Source: Planctomycetaceae bacterium UBA4732 | GTDB lineage: Bacteria > Planctomycetota > Planctomycetia > Gemmatales > Gemmataceae | Assembly (NCBI GenBank): GCA_002404095.1 | Contig: DHJA01000082.1 | Span: 18,096-56,271 of the forward strand | Direction: 5' to 3' | DNA length: 38,176 nucleotides | Shown: positions 16,296-24,116 of the stretch, piece by piece | Layout of the letters: each line of letters opens with the position of its first letter | How positions within the stretch are numbered: the first letter of the stretch is position 1 | Notes under the pieces: generated by a model | Databases searched by the model: none | What the model saw: only the letters and a program-made list of their open reading frames with translations | Told to the model about the DNA's origin: nothing | Program-made: the position numbers and the translations under genes

Positions 16296-17357
16296 ATGCA
16301 AGACCCTCAGCAAAGCGCGCGTCGCGGCACGACGCATGGCTCCTTCGAGCAGATCAACGAGGACGCGCATCCCGAGGAGCGTCTGCCGCCGGGCATTGAA
16401 CAGCTCGTTCAGCAAATCCGTGAGACGGCCGATAAACTCCTTCGTGACGGCGCCACGCGCGCCGACGTGAAGCTGCTCAACACCGCTCTCAAAGAACTAC
16501 GCTACTCCTTTAAAATCTTTACGCCGTACCGCACCGTGCGCAAGGTGACGGTGTTCGGTTCAGCCCGGCTGCCGGCGACGAACCCGGCATATCAGCAGGC
16601 CGCGGAGTTCGGCCGACGCATCGCCCAGGCTGGCTGGATGGTCATCACCGGCGCCGCCAGCGGCATCATGGAGGCCGGCATGGTCGGCGCCGGCCGGGAC
16701 AAAAGCATCGGCGTCAACATTCTGCTGCCGTTCGAGCAGGACGCCAACCCGATCATCCGCGGCGACCTCAAGTTGATGAACCTGAAATACTTCTTCACGC
16801 GGAAGCTCTTGTTCGTGAAGGAGGCCGACGCCGTCGCCCTGTTCCCCGGCGGCTTCGGCACTCAGGACGAGTGCTTCGAGGTGCTTACGCTAGTTCAAAC
16901 CGGTAAAGCCCAGATATTTCCCATCGTCATGGTAGACGAGCCGGGCGGCGACTACTGGGCGCGCTGGCACGACTATATTCGCGACGCACTGCTGGGCCGC
17001 AAGCTGATCTCGCCGGCCGACTTGTCGCTGTTCAAAGTCACGGACTCGCTCGACGAGGCCGTGAACGAGGTTCTAGGCTTTTACCGCGTCTATCACAGCA
17101 TGCGCTATGTCGGCCCTGACCTCGTGCTGCGTTTGCAGAAGGCGCCGCCGCCGGCCCTGCTGGAGCGCATCCGCACGGAATTCCCGGACATTCTCAAGGG
17201 CGGCACGTTCGAGACGACGGCGGCGCTGCCGGCCGAGGCCAACGACGCCGCGCTGGCCAACCTGCCGCGCTTGCGCTTCCGCTTCGACCGCCACAGCATG
17301 GGGCGGTTGCGGATGCTCATTGATTTGATTAATCGTGAGGGTGATCGACCGGCGTAA
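16296..17357 (+). CDS. LOG family protein (TIGR00730 Rossmann fold)
   Basis: A 353-residue protein of the LOG/'lysine decarboxylase-like' family. The defining motif PGGFGTQDE (residues 184-192) matches PGGxGTxxE, which binds the phosphoribosyl moiety; characterised LOG enzymes release cytokinin bases from riboside 5'-monophosphates, and bacterial relatives cleave other nucleotides. Other landmarks are RKVTVFGSARLPATNPAY, GWMVITGAASGIMEAGM and YFFTRKLLFVKEADAVALF. It is longer than plant LOGs (about 220), with an N-terminal helical region and a C-terminal extension of about 90 residues, as in the larger bacterial subgroup. Its ATG at 16296 has no strong ribosome binding site because a palindrome reaches almost to it. 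The physiological substrate is uncertain. Confidence 0.88.
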   Translation: MQDPQQSARRGTTHGSFEQINEDAHPEERLPPGIEQLVQQIRETADKLLRDGATRADVKLLNTALKELRYSFKIFTPYRTVRKVTVFGSARLPATNPAYQQAAEFGRRIAQAGWMVITGAASGIMEAGMVGAGRDKSIGVNILLPFEQDANPIIRGDLKLMNLKYFFTRKLLFVKEADAVALFPGGFGTQDECFEVLTLVQTGKAQIFPIVMVDEPGGDYWARWHDYIRDALLGRKLISPADLSLFKVTDSLDEAVNEVLGFYRVYHSMRYVGPDLVLRLQKAPPPALLERIRTEFPDILKGGTFETTAALPAEANDAALANLPRLRFRFDRHSMGRLRMLIDLINREGDRPA

Positions 17358-17493
17358 ACCCTGCGCAGCTTGGCTTTCGCAAGATAAGTGGTGTTTGTAC
17401 CAATCCTGGCCCTCAACCTGCTCAAGCCGCTAGCGAATGTGAAGCAGGAGGCGGCGAAAAGACTGCGCGCTTGGCTTTCGGTCACGGCCCGTG

Positions 17494-17742
17494 AACGAGT
17501 ATTTCCCCAACCGATTCCCTACTCTGACTAACGGAAGCGGCGAAGCAAATCCAGGTGGCGGGGTACCACGCACATGGCCAAGTCACTGCACGTTCTCGTC
17601 ACCGGCTCGGCGGGCCGGATCGGCCGCGCGGTCGTTCGTGAGTTGAAGGCGCGCGGCCATTTTGTCCGCGGCCTTGACCTCGTTGGCACACCAGGCGCCG
17701 ACGAATCCGTCGTGACTGATCTTGGCGACGCGGCGGCCGTCC
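17494..17742 (+). repeat. 249-bp direct repeat, copy 1 (SDR leader and 5' coding part)
   Basis: This segment matches 20621-20869 with no gap: 80 bp of upstream leader plus the first 169 bp of the SDR gene. By hand count about 15 of the 169 coding positions differ, mostly at third codon positions. Similarity stops abruptly after GGCGGCCGTCC in both copies, marking the breakpoint of the chimeric gene that follows. Recombination between the two copies would delete 3127 bp. Confidence 0.9.
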
Positions 17743-18146
17743 GGCTAGGTGAGAAGACGGGCGCCGGCTTCTACATCTACGCCAAGCCCGGCCGCGGCGC
17801 CGACGATCCGGCGTTGACAGCAATGCTGGAAAAGCATCCCAAAGAGCGGCGCGAGATCGGCATGGAGGAGATGACCGATCGCTTATTCCTTCCGATGCTG
17901 ACGGAGGCCAGTCGGGTGTTGAGTGAGGGGATCGTGCGCGAGCCGGGCGACGTGGACATGGGCCTGATCCTGGGCATCGGCTTCCCGCCGTTCCGCGGCG
18001 GCATCCTGCGCTGGGCGGATACGGTCGGCCTGCCGAACTTGCTGGCGAGGCTGAAGAAATACGAACATTTGGGAGCGCGTTTCCAGCCGACGGAGCAGAT
18101 GCGCAAGCTGGCGGCGGAGGGCAAGGGGTTCTACCCGGATGCGTAA
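17574..18146 (+). CDS. chimeric ORF: SDR N-terminus fused to 3-hydroxyacyl-CoA dehydrogenase C-terminus
   Basis: A 190-residue ORF made of two unrelated pieces. Residues 1-56 (MAKSLHVLVTGSAGRIGRAV onward) are nearly identical to the start of the intact SDR gene at 20701, including the GxxGxxG nucleotide-binding loop. From residue 57 (RLGEKTGAGFYIY) to the end (GILRWADTVGLPNLLARLKK, then EGKGFYPDA) it matches the C-terminal 3-hydroxyacyl-CoA dehydrogenase domain of FadJ/FadB-type beta-oxidation proteins. Neither part is a complete enzyme: the SDR lacks its YxxxK site, and the dehydrogenase lacks its NAD domain and hydratase. The join keeps the frame and the copied leader supplies start signals, so it may be translated, but it is most simply a pseudogene-like relic of a deletion between a former second SDR copy and a fadJ-like gene. 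Confidence 0.82.
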   Translation: MAKSLHVLVTGSAGRIGRAVVRELKARGHFVRGLDLVGTPGADESVVTDLGDAAAVRLGEKTGAGFYIYAKPGRGADDPALTAMLEKHPKERREIGMEEMTDRLFLPMLTEASRVLSEGIVREPGDVDMGLILGIGFPPFRGGILRWADTVGLPNLLARLKKYEHLGARFQPTEQMRKLAAEGKGFYPDA

Positions 18147-18217
18147 CGCGGCGGCTTGCTTACTACGCGGCGGACGCTCATAATACGAAGAAGCCCCAGA
18201 AACCAAAGGAGCCTGTC

Positions 18218-18487
18218 ATGTCATCTACTACTCCGGCCACAATGGCGGATGAACTGCGTCAACTGCGCCGGCGCCAACCGTTCCAGCCGTTCCGCGTTCA
18301 CATCAATAACGGTGAAACGTATGACGTCCTTGATTCCCTGGAATTTCTTGTGGGCGACGTCGCCCTCGTGCTTCCCGTGCATGATCCGCATGATTCGGAT
18401 AAGGATTATCCGGTTTGTGTCGAAGTTGACCAGGTTGTTCGGATCGAACTGATCGAGCCATCGTCCACGAATGGTTGTTCTCCATGA
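18218..18487 (+). CDS. small hypothetical protein, QPF-PFRV family (copy 1)
   Basis: An 89-residue protein with AAGGAG 7 nt before ATG 18218. Its core RRRQPFQPFRVHINNGETYD matches the next gene's RKQPFRPFRVYVSDGAIYDV, so the two are tandem paralogs. Small proteins with a 'QPF.PFR' phrase followed by a beta-rich stretch are frequent in planctomycetes, usually uncharacterised. It is predicted soluble, with no signal peptide. It lies 71 nt after the chimeric ORF and 53 nt before its paralog. Confidence 0.8.
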   Translation: MSSTTPATMADELRQLRRRQPFQPFRVHINNGETYDVLDSLEFLVGDVALVLPVHDPHDSDKDYPVCVEVDQVVRIELIEPSSTNGCSP

Positions 18488-18540
18488 CAAAAGCATATGG
18501 GCGGGAAGGCTAATGGCCTGCGAAAATAGGAGGAGACTGG

Positions 18541-18789
18541 ATGCGTCCCGACGCCATTCGTAAGTTGCTCCGAAAACAGCCGTTCCGGCCGTTTCGCGTC
18601 TATGTTTCCGACGGCGCTATCTATGACGTGGCTCATCCGGAGGCGGCAGAGGTATCGGCAATGATGCTCATTATCGAAGTTCATCCAGCCGGATTCGCCG
18701 GCGTCCCTGGCGAGCGCATTGCCTACATCTCCCTGATTCACGTTACGCGCGTCGAGGTTTATTTTCCGGGCGCCGCGCCCGCCCCTTGA
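18541..18789 (+). CDS. small hypothetical protein, QPF-PFRV family (copy 2)
   Basis: An 82-residue paralog of the preceding gene: LLRKQPFRPFRVYVSDGAIY, then HPEAAEVSAMMLIIEV and a closing strand ISLIHVTRVEVYFPG. The shared frame is an N-terminal helix, the QPF-PFRV phrase, DG turn, YDV and a C-terminal strand (VVRIELIE versus VTRVEVYF). GGAGGAGA-like sequence (AGGAGGAG) precedes ATG 18541. Function is unknown. The 187 bp between its stop and the next start at 18977 hold no gene that I can see. Confidence 0.8.
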   Translation: MRPDAIRKLLRKQPFRPFRVYVSDGAIYDVAHPEAAEVSAMMLIIEVHPAGFAGVPGERIAYISLIHVTRVEVYFPGAAPAP

Positions 18790-18976
18790 TGATGGGTTGG
18801 GCCTGGCTTCGTCTCCAGCTTGCACGCTTGGATACCTGCTGCGGGAATGGTAAGCGATAGCTCACCGCAGTAAGCGTCCGCCACAAATGTGACACTCTCA
18901 GGCACTGGCAGGCCCATCGGCGGCGCTGTAAAATACCATTTGACCCCGATCATTCATCACGCAAGGGGATCGATCC

Positions 18977-20032
18977 ATGGCTCGCACGTCCTCATTCGCG
19001 TGGTTTCTTCTGGGACTTTGCCTTTCACGGCCGGCCCTTGCTGCCCAACCGACCTCGATTCCACGCGCAACAACGCAGCAGGTCCACCAGACGGTCGATC
19101 GCGCCATTGGATATATGCAAACCGAAAGCGCCGCCTGGTTGAACACGCGCAAATGCGCCGCCTGCCATCACGCGCCGATGCCGCTTTGGGCGCTGAGCGA
19201 AGCCGAACGGCAGGGGTACGCGATCGACAAGAAATTCGTGGCGGATACGACCGAGTCCTTGCTGGGCAGTAAGGACAAGTTGATGGCCTCGAAGATCTTC
19301 CCTAATCCGGCTGATCCACCCGACCCGCGCCCCCAGGGTCGAGGGCTGAACATGGGGCTTCCGTTCCTCGCCGTCGCCGCACAGTCGTTGCCGTCGCTGA
19401 AAGAGGGACAAAAACAAAGCCTGAAGCTGATCGCGGAGGAAATCGTCAAGAAGCAGCAACCCGACGGTTCGTGGGAGTTCTTTGCCACTCTCAGGCGACC
19501 GCCGATTAACGAAAGCCAGACCACCGACGCCGCCTGGATCATCATGGCGCTCGAGGGAGCGGGACCCGACGCGCCGGAATTGCAGCGCGAGGCGCTGTCG
19601 AAAGCGATCGCCTGGCTCGACGCTGCAAAGCCTTCCCACCTCCATCAAGACAAGGTCCTGAAGGTGCTCATGGGGGTTCGCTCCGCCAAGCCGCGCAAAA
19701 CGATGCAACCTACGATCGACGAGTTGCTTGCTCTGCAACGCGCCGACGGGGGCTGGAGCCAGACCGTCCCTGAATTGAAAAGCGACGCCTTTGCCACCGG
19801 CCAGACTTTGTACGTCTTGTCGCTTGCGGGTTTTACGGCCGAACGCCCCGAAATCAAGCGAGGGATTGACTTCCTGGTCGCCACGCAAAAGCCGGACGGC
19901 AGTTGGCCGATGATTTCTCGATCGACCCCCGATGGTTCGCCCGGAAGCTCGAAACTAATGACGCCGATCACCTGCGCCGCCAGCTCCTGGGCCGCGCTCG
20001 GCCTGGCGAGACTTGTGCCGAAGGAAAATTAA
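18977..20032 (+). CDS. secreted prenyltransferase/squalene-cyclase repeat protein with CxxCH motif
   Basis: A 351-residue exported protein. Residues 1-23 are a signal peptide (FAWFLLGLCLSRPALAA). Three QW-type repeats typical of the (alpha/alpha) terpene cyclase fold are visible: QQPDGSWEF, QRADGGWSQ and QKPDGSWPM. It is about half the length of squalene-hopene cyclase (about 630) and I see no DXDD protonation motif, so it is not a functional cyclase. Near the N-terminus KCAACHHAP gives a CxxCH site (Cys60, Cys63, His64), the covalent haem c attachment pattern, and the mature protein would be periplasmic where haem is attached. Similar haem-plus-alpha/alpha-repeat proteins are frequent in planctomycetes without known role. 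AAGGGGATC precedes ATG 18977. Confidence 0.85.
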   Translation: MARTSSFAWFLLGLCLSRPALAAQPTSIPRATTQQVHQTVDRAIGYMQTESAAWLNTRKCAACHHAPMPLWALSEAERQGYAIDKKFVADTTESLLGSKDKLMASKIFPNPADPPDPRPQGRGLNMGLPFLAVAAQSLPSLKEGQKQSLKLIAEEIVKKQQPDGSWEFFATLRRPPINESQTTDAAWIIMALEGAGPDAPELQREALSKAIAWLDAAKPSHLHQDKVLKVLMGVRSAKPRKTMQPTIDELLALQRADGGWSQTVPELKSDAFATGQTLYVLSLAGFTAERPEIKRGIDFLVATQKPDGSWPMISRSTPDGSPGSSKLMTPITCAASSWAALGLARLVPKEN

Positions 20033-20110
20033 AGAGTACTAACGACGAGGTCGCTTGGCGAGCTGTGCAACTCATTGCTCGCTCGTCAGGCAGACGAGGA
20101 ATTGTGCAAC

Positions 20111-20560
20111 ATGAAACTCTTGATCCAGCGTGAATTTGTTGTTGACGTGCCCCTTGAGCGCGCATGGGAGCATCTGGCACAGGTTGAGGCATGGCCAAGT
20201 TGGGCCAAGCATATCAAGCGCGTGACCGTTGAACCTCCCGGTGAACTTTCGCCGTCCACTGTTGGTGTTCTCCATCTTACAAACGGCATAAAGGCTCGGT
20301 TCGCCATGACTGAGTTTGTCCCAAACAGCCACTGGAAGTGGATCAGCAATTTCCTTTGGCTTACCGTTCACTACGATCATCGTTTTGAGCCGATCAACCA
20401 CGACAGGACGAAAATGACGTTCATCATCGAAGCAAAGGACTTGGGCTTCGGCAAATTTGTCCTCGGAAAGCTGTATGCGGCGATATACAGCAAGCTCCTG
20501 GACAAGGCCATTTCAAACCTTGTTGCAGAGATCAATGCTGGGCAGCTGGCGGGTCAGTAG
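20111..20560 (+). CDS. SRPBCC (START-like) superfamily protein
   Basis: A 149-residue protein with the SRPBCC/polyketide-cyclase-like fold that binds hydrophobic ligands in a deep pocket. Typical pattern: first strand and helix FVVDVPLERAWEHLAQVEAW, then PSWAKHIKRV, strands WKWISNFLWLTVHYDHRFEP, and a long C-terminal helix ending LLDKAISNLVAEINAG. ATG 20111 is chosen over the open start at 20075 because it begins the first strand directly and GAGGA lies about 10 nt upstream. It sits 78 nt after the squalene-repeat gene and 140 nt before the SDR gene. Ligand unknown; closeness to lipid genes (oleC, oleD) may be chance. Confidence 0.85.
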   Translation: MKLLIQREFVVDVPLERAWEHLAQVEAWPSWAKHIKRVTVEPPGELSPSTVGVLHLTNGIKARFAMTEFVPNSHWKWISNFLWLTVHYDHRFEPINHDRTKMTFIIEAKDLGFGKFVLGKLYAAIYSKLLDKAISNLVAEINAGQLAGQ

Positions 20561-20620
20561 ATTCGCCAGGCAGGAGATTTCGCCATGCCCTTCTTTTGAA
20601 AACTCCTTGCTACCGACGCT

Positions 20621-20869
20621 AACAAGTACTTCCCCAGCCGATTCCCTACTCTGACTAACAGAGACCGCGAAGCCAATCCAAGCGGTGGGGGACCACGCAC
20701 ATGGCCAAGTCACTGCATGTTCTCGTCACCGGCTCGGCGGGCCGGATCGGCCGCGCGGTCGTGCGCGAGTTGAAGGCGCGCGGCCATTTCGTCCGCGGCC
20801 TCGACCTCGTTGCCACTCCGGATGCCGACGAATCTGTCGTGAGCGATCTTGCCGATGCGGCGGCCGTCC
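20621..20869 (+). repeat. 249-bp direct repeat, copy 2 (within the intact SDR gene)
   Basis: Counterpart of 17494-17742, comprising 80 bp of leader and the first 169 bp of the intact SDR gene. This copy continues into a complete gene, so it is probably the copy that kept its function. Leader parts such as CCGATTCCCTACTCTGAC are identical in both copies, so conserved promoter elements may be included. Confidence 0.9.
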
Positions 20870-21450
20870 ACCGAGCCGCGGAAGGCATTGACGCTCTCAT
20901 CCACCTAGCCGCCACGCCCGACGACGACGATTTTCTCACGAAACTGCTTCCGAATAACATCGTCGGCGCCTATCACGTCCTGGAAGCGGCGCGGCTGGCC
21001 GATGTGCGCCGCGTCGTATTGGCGAGCAGCGGACAAGTCGTGTGGCATCAGCGGTTCACCGGGCCGCTGCCGATCCGTGCGGACGTGCAGCCGACGCCGC
21101 GCGGCTGGTATGCGGCCACGAAGGTCTTTCAGGAAGCGGCCGGCCGCGCCTTCGCCGACGCCCACGGCCGCAGTGTGATCGCCGCTCGTTTGGGGTGGTG
21201 CCCTCGCAACAAGGAACACGCGGAGGAGTTGGCCGGAACGGAATGGGGGCCGGACGTTTACCTGAGTCCGGGCGATGCGGGCCGCTTCTTCGCTCTCGCC
21301 GCCGAGGCTGCCGCGGACATTCGCTTCGCCGTCGTTTACGCCATGAGCCGGCCCCTCCGGGAGGAAGTGTACGACGCCGGGCCGGCGCGGGAACTGGTCG
21401 GCTACGAGCCGCGCGACGTTTGGCCGCAGGGGATCGAAGATCTTGGTTAG
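20701..21450 (+). CDS. NAD(P)-dependent epimerase/dehydratase-type SDR
   Basis: A 249-residue extended-type short-chain dehydrogenase. The nucleotide-binding loop is VTGSAGRIGRAV; IDALIHLAATPDDDD is the conserved strand-4 region; RRVVLASSGQVVW carries the catalytic Ser, and WYAATKVFQEAAG the Tyr-x3-Lys pair. Organisation resembles uronate-dehydrogenase-like enzymes of about 260 residues, but substrate cannot be fixed. The ATG at 20701 is confirmed by the copied leader at 17494-17742. The stop (21448-21450) overlaps the AGGAG site of oleC, whose ATG is 14 nt further, so they are likely co-transcribed. Its N-terminal part was donor or sister of the chimeric ORF. Confidence 0.9.
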   Translation: MAKSLHVLVTGSAGRIGRAVVRELKARGHFVRGLDLVATPDADESVVSDLADAAAVHRAAEGIDALIHLAATPDDDDFLTKLLPNNIVGAYHVLEAARLADVRRVVLASSGQVVWHQRFTGPLPIRADVQPTPRGWYAATKVFQEAAGRAFADAHGRSVIAARLGWCPRNKEHAEELAGTEWGPDVYLSPGDAGRFFALAAEAAADIRFAVVYAMSRPLREEVYDAGPARELVGYEPRDVWPQGIEDLG

Positions 21451-21464
21451 GAGCGATCTTCGTA

Positions 21465-23123
21465 ATGAACATGGCATACCCCGGAAACATCGCCGCCCAC
21501 CTGCCGGCCATGGCCGCGGCTCGGCCACAAGCGTTGGCCATCGTGCAGCCGCGCGGCCGTGACCGCCAAGGCCGCCTCCGTTATCGCCATTACACCTTCC
21601 GCGAATTGGACGCCGAAACCGACCGCCTCGCCGCCGGCCTTGAACGCATCGGCATAGGCCGCGGTATGCGCACCGTATTGATGACGCCGCCAAGTTTGGA
21701 CTTTTACGCTCTCACTTTCGCTTTATTCAAAGCTGGCGCCGTTGTCGTACTTATCGACCCCGGTATGGGCCTGAAACGCCTTGGCGTCTGCCTGCGCGAG
21801 GTCGAACCGGAAGCCTTCATCGGCGCGCCGGAAGCCCACTTGGCGCGCACCATCCTCGGCTGGGGGCGCTACACTATCCGCCATTGCGTCACCGTCGGCA
21901 TGCGCCTCGGCTGGCGCGGCTGTACCCTAGAACAAGTGCGCAAACTCGGCGGCAAACGCGCATTTTCCCTCGTCGAACCGGCGGCGGATGAGACAGCCGC
22001 CGTGCTGTTCACCAGCGGCAGCACCGGCGTCGCCAAGGGCGTCGTCTATACGCATGCCATCTTCGCGGCCCAAGTGGATTTACTACGAAGTCTGTATGAT
22101 ATTCAACCCGGCGAAGTCGATTTACCGACGTTTCCCCTTTTCGGACTATTCGGGCCTGCATTGGGCATAACGTCTGTAATTCCGCAAATGGACCCGACTA
22201 AGCCGGCCCGCGTCGATGCGCGCAAGATCATTGACGCCATCGGCGCCTACGGCGTAACGAACCTGTTCGGCTCGCCGGCCTTGATCCAGCGCGTCGGCCG
22301 CTACGGCGTGCTGCACGGCGCCAAACTGCCGTCGTTGCGGCGAGTGATCTCGGCGGGGGCTCCCGTGCCGGCGTCGGCGCTGGAGCGCTTCCAGTCGCTG
22401 CTGGCTGACGGCGTACAAGTGTTTACGCCCTACGGCGCCACGGAAGCGCTGCCGGTCTGCTCGATTGGCAGTGACGAGATATTGGGTGAGACGCGAATAC
22501 GGACGACGGAGGGCGGCGGCGTCTGCGTCGGCCGGCCGGTGGAGGGCATGTCCGCCCGCGTCATCGGCATCGACGACGCACCCATCACGACCTGGCGCGA
22601 CGATCTCGAAGTTAAGCGAGGCGAAATAGGAGAAATCGTCGCCCAAGGTCCGGTCGTAACGCGATCCTACTTCAACCGGCCCGATTCGACGGCGTTGGCC
22701 AAGATCACTGACCCGGCAGGCGGTTTCTGGCATCGCATGGGCGACCTTGGTTATCTGGATGCAAAAGGTCGCCTATGGTTCTGCGGCCGTAAGTCGCAGC
22801 GCGTCATAACGCCGGAGCGGACGTTTTTCACGATCCCCTGTGAGGGGGTGTTCAACGCCCATCGCGCGATCCATCGGTCAGCTTTGGTCGGCGTGACCCG
22901 GAATGGCGTGACGGAGCCGGTGCTGTGCGTGGAGCCGGACAAAGACGTGCCGATGCCGCGCGAAATGCTGCGTCAGGAGTTGCTGGAACTGGGCGCCGCC
23001 CGGCCGCATACACAAGCGATAAAGACGATACTCTTTCACAACAATTTTCCGGTGGATGTGCGTCACAACGCTAAGATATTCCGCGAGAAGCTGGCCGAGT
23101 GGGCGCGGAAAGAGTTGTTATGA
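21465..23123 (+). CDS. oleC: OleC-type beta-lactone synthetase (olefin biosynthesis)
   Basis: A 552-residue ANL-superfamily enzyme. OleC uses ATP to turn a 2-alkyl-3-hydroxy acid into a beta-lactone, the step before OleB makes a cis-olefin. The AMP-binding P-loop is AVLFTSGSTGVAKGVVYTH; other motifs are TPYGATEALPV and WHRMGDLGYLDAKGRLWFCG. The N-terminus (NIAAHLPAMAAARPQALAIV) and end (NNFPVDVRHNAKIFREKLAE) are OleC-like rather than acyl-CoA synthetase-like. The reading frame is open to 21042 over the SDR gene; ATG 21465 is chosen for AGGAG 11 nt upstream and family length. It overlaps oleD by 4 nt. Some ANL enzymes of other pathways look similar, but the OleD neighbour makes this call firm. 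Confidence 0.9.
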   Translation: MNMAYPGNIAAHLPAMAAARPQALAIVQPRGRDRQGRLRYRHYTFRELDAETDRLAAGLERIGIGRGMRTVLMTPPSLDFYALTFALFKAGAVVVLIDPGMGLKRLGVCLREVEPEAFIGAPEAHLARTILGWGRYTIRHCVTVGMRLGWRGCTLEQVRKLGGKRAFSLVEPAADETAAVLFTSGSTGVAKGVVYTHAIFAAQVDLLRSLYDIQPGEVDLPTFPLFGLFGPALGITSVIPQMDPTKPARVDARKIIDAIGAYGVTNLFGSPALIQRVGRYGVLHGAKLPSLRRVISAGAPVPASALERFQSLLADGVQVFTPYGATEALPVCSIGSDEILGETRIRTTEGGGVCVGRPVEGMSARVIGIDDAPITTWRDDLEVKRGEIGEIVAQGPVVTRSYFNRPDSTALAKITDPAGGFWHRMGDLGYLDAKGRLWFCGRKSQRVITPERTFFTIPCEGVFNAHRAIHRSALVGVTRNGVTEPVLCVEPDKDVPMPREMLRQELLELGAARPHTQAIKTILFHNNFPVDVRHNAKIFREKLAEWARKELL

Positions 23124-24106
23124 ACGCCCTCGTGACCGGCGGCGGCGGCTTTCTCGGCGGCGCGATCGTTCGCCTGTTGGTCGCGCGCGGCGACCGCGTG
23201 CGCAGCCTATCGCGGCGTCGCTACTCCGAATTGGATGCTCTCGGTGTGGAGCAAGTCCAGGGCGATGTGGCCGACCTCAGCGCCACGGAAGCGGCCGTGG
23301 CGGGTTGCGACGTGGTATTCCACGTCGCGGCAAAGGCCGGCGTCTGGGGCGCCTACGCCGACTACCACCGCGCCAACGTCATTGGCACCCAAAACGTCTT
23401 GTCCGCATGTCGCAAGCGCGGCGTCCGCCGCCTCGTCTACACCAGCTCGCCGAGCGTGGTCTTCGACGGCCGCGATCTGGAAGGTGTGGACGAATCGACG
23501 CCGTACCCGAAGCACTACGAAGCGGCCTACCCCAAGACGAAAGCGGAAGCGGAACGGCTGGTGTTGGCGGCAAACGGCCCCGACCTCGCCACGGTCGCCT
23601 TGCGGCCGCATCTGATCTGGGGCCCCGGCGACAACCACCTCCTACCGCGCATCCTGGAGCGCGGCCGCGCGGGACGCCTGCGCCGTATCGGCCGGGCAAA
23701 CAAGCTTATCGATAGTATCTATATCGACAATGCCGCCGATGCGCATGTGTCGGCCGCCGACCGCCTGGCCCCCGGCTCGACCGTGGCTGGCAAGGTGTAC
23801 TTCTTATCGAACGGCGAGCCGATTCCCTTATGGGATCTGATAAATCGCATTCTGGCGACGGAGGGCGTCCCGCCGGTGACGCGCACGGTCCCGGTATGGC
23901 TGGCGTACACAACCGGCTGCCTGCTGGAGACGGCGTCCACAATGCTGGGGTGCCGCGACGAGCCGCCGATGACGCGCTTCCTGGCGCGCGAACTGACGAC
24001 GGCCCACTGGTTTAACATCGGCGCGGCGCGGCGCGACTTGGGATATGAGCCGAAAGTGTCCATTGCGGAAGGGCTTCGCCAGCTGAAGGTGCGGACTACG
24101 GTATAA
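23120..24106 (+). CDS. oleD: OleD-type 2-alkyl-3-oxoalkanoate reductase
   Basis: A 328-residue extended SDR. OleD reduces the 2-alkyl-3-keto acid made by OleA, using NADPH, to the hydroxy acid that OleC lactonises. Signatures: ALVTGGGGFLGGAIVRLLV at the N-terminus, DVVFHVAAKAGVWGAYADYH (typical for OleD and sterol-dehydrogenase-like SDRs), VYTSSPSVVFDG with catalytic Ser, and AAYPKTKAEAERLVL with the Tyr-x3-Lys pair. HLIWGPGDNHLLPRILERG and the end ARRDLGYEPKVSIAEGLRQL also fit. ATG 23120 overlaps the oleC TGA (ATGA), indicating coupling. No oleA (thiolase-like) or oleB (alpha/beta hydrolase) is in the window. Confidence 0.9.
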   Translation: MNALVTGGGGFLGGAIVRLLVARGDRVRSLSRRRYSELDALGVEQVQGDVADLSATEAAVAGCDVVFHVAAKAGVWGAYADYHRANVIGTQNVLSACRKRGVRRLVYTSSPSVVFDGRDLEGVDESTPYPKHYEAAYPKTKAEAERLVLAANGPDLATVALRPHLIWGPGDNHLLPRILERGRAGRLRRIGRANKLIDSIYIDNAADAHVSAADRLAPGSTVAGKVYFLSNGEPIPLWDLINRILATEGVPPVTRTVPVWLAYTTGCLLETASTMLGCRDEPPMTRFLARELTTAHWFNIGAARRDLGYEPKVSIAEGLRQLKVRTTV

Positions 24107-24116
24107 TGCCCAGAGC

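Noticed and set aside
17358..17493. Possible small gene ahead of the chimeric ORF
   Set aside because: No ORF with a ribosome binding site; only a short direct repeat of about 18 bp (CTGCGC..CTTGGCTTTCG at 17361 and 17463).
19025..19888. 287-residue ORF on the minus strand
   Set aside because: Antisense to the QW-repeat protein with signal peptide and CxxCH; no start signals or recognisable domain.
18977..20032. Functional squalene-hopene cyclase
   Set aside because: Half the usual length, exported, and without the DXDD catalytic motif.
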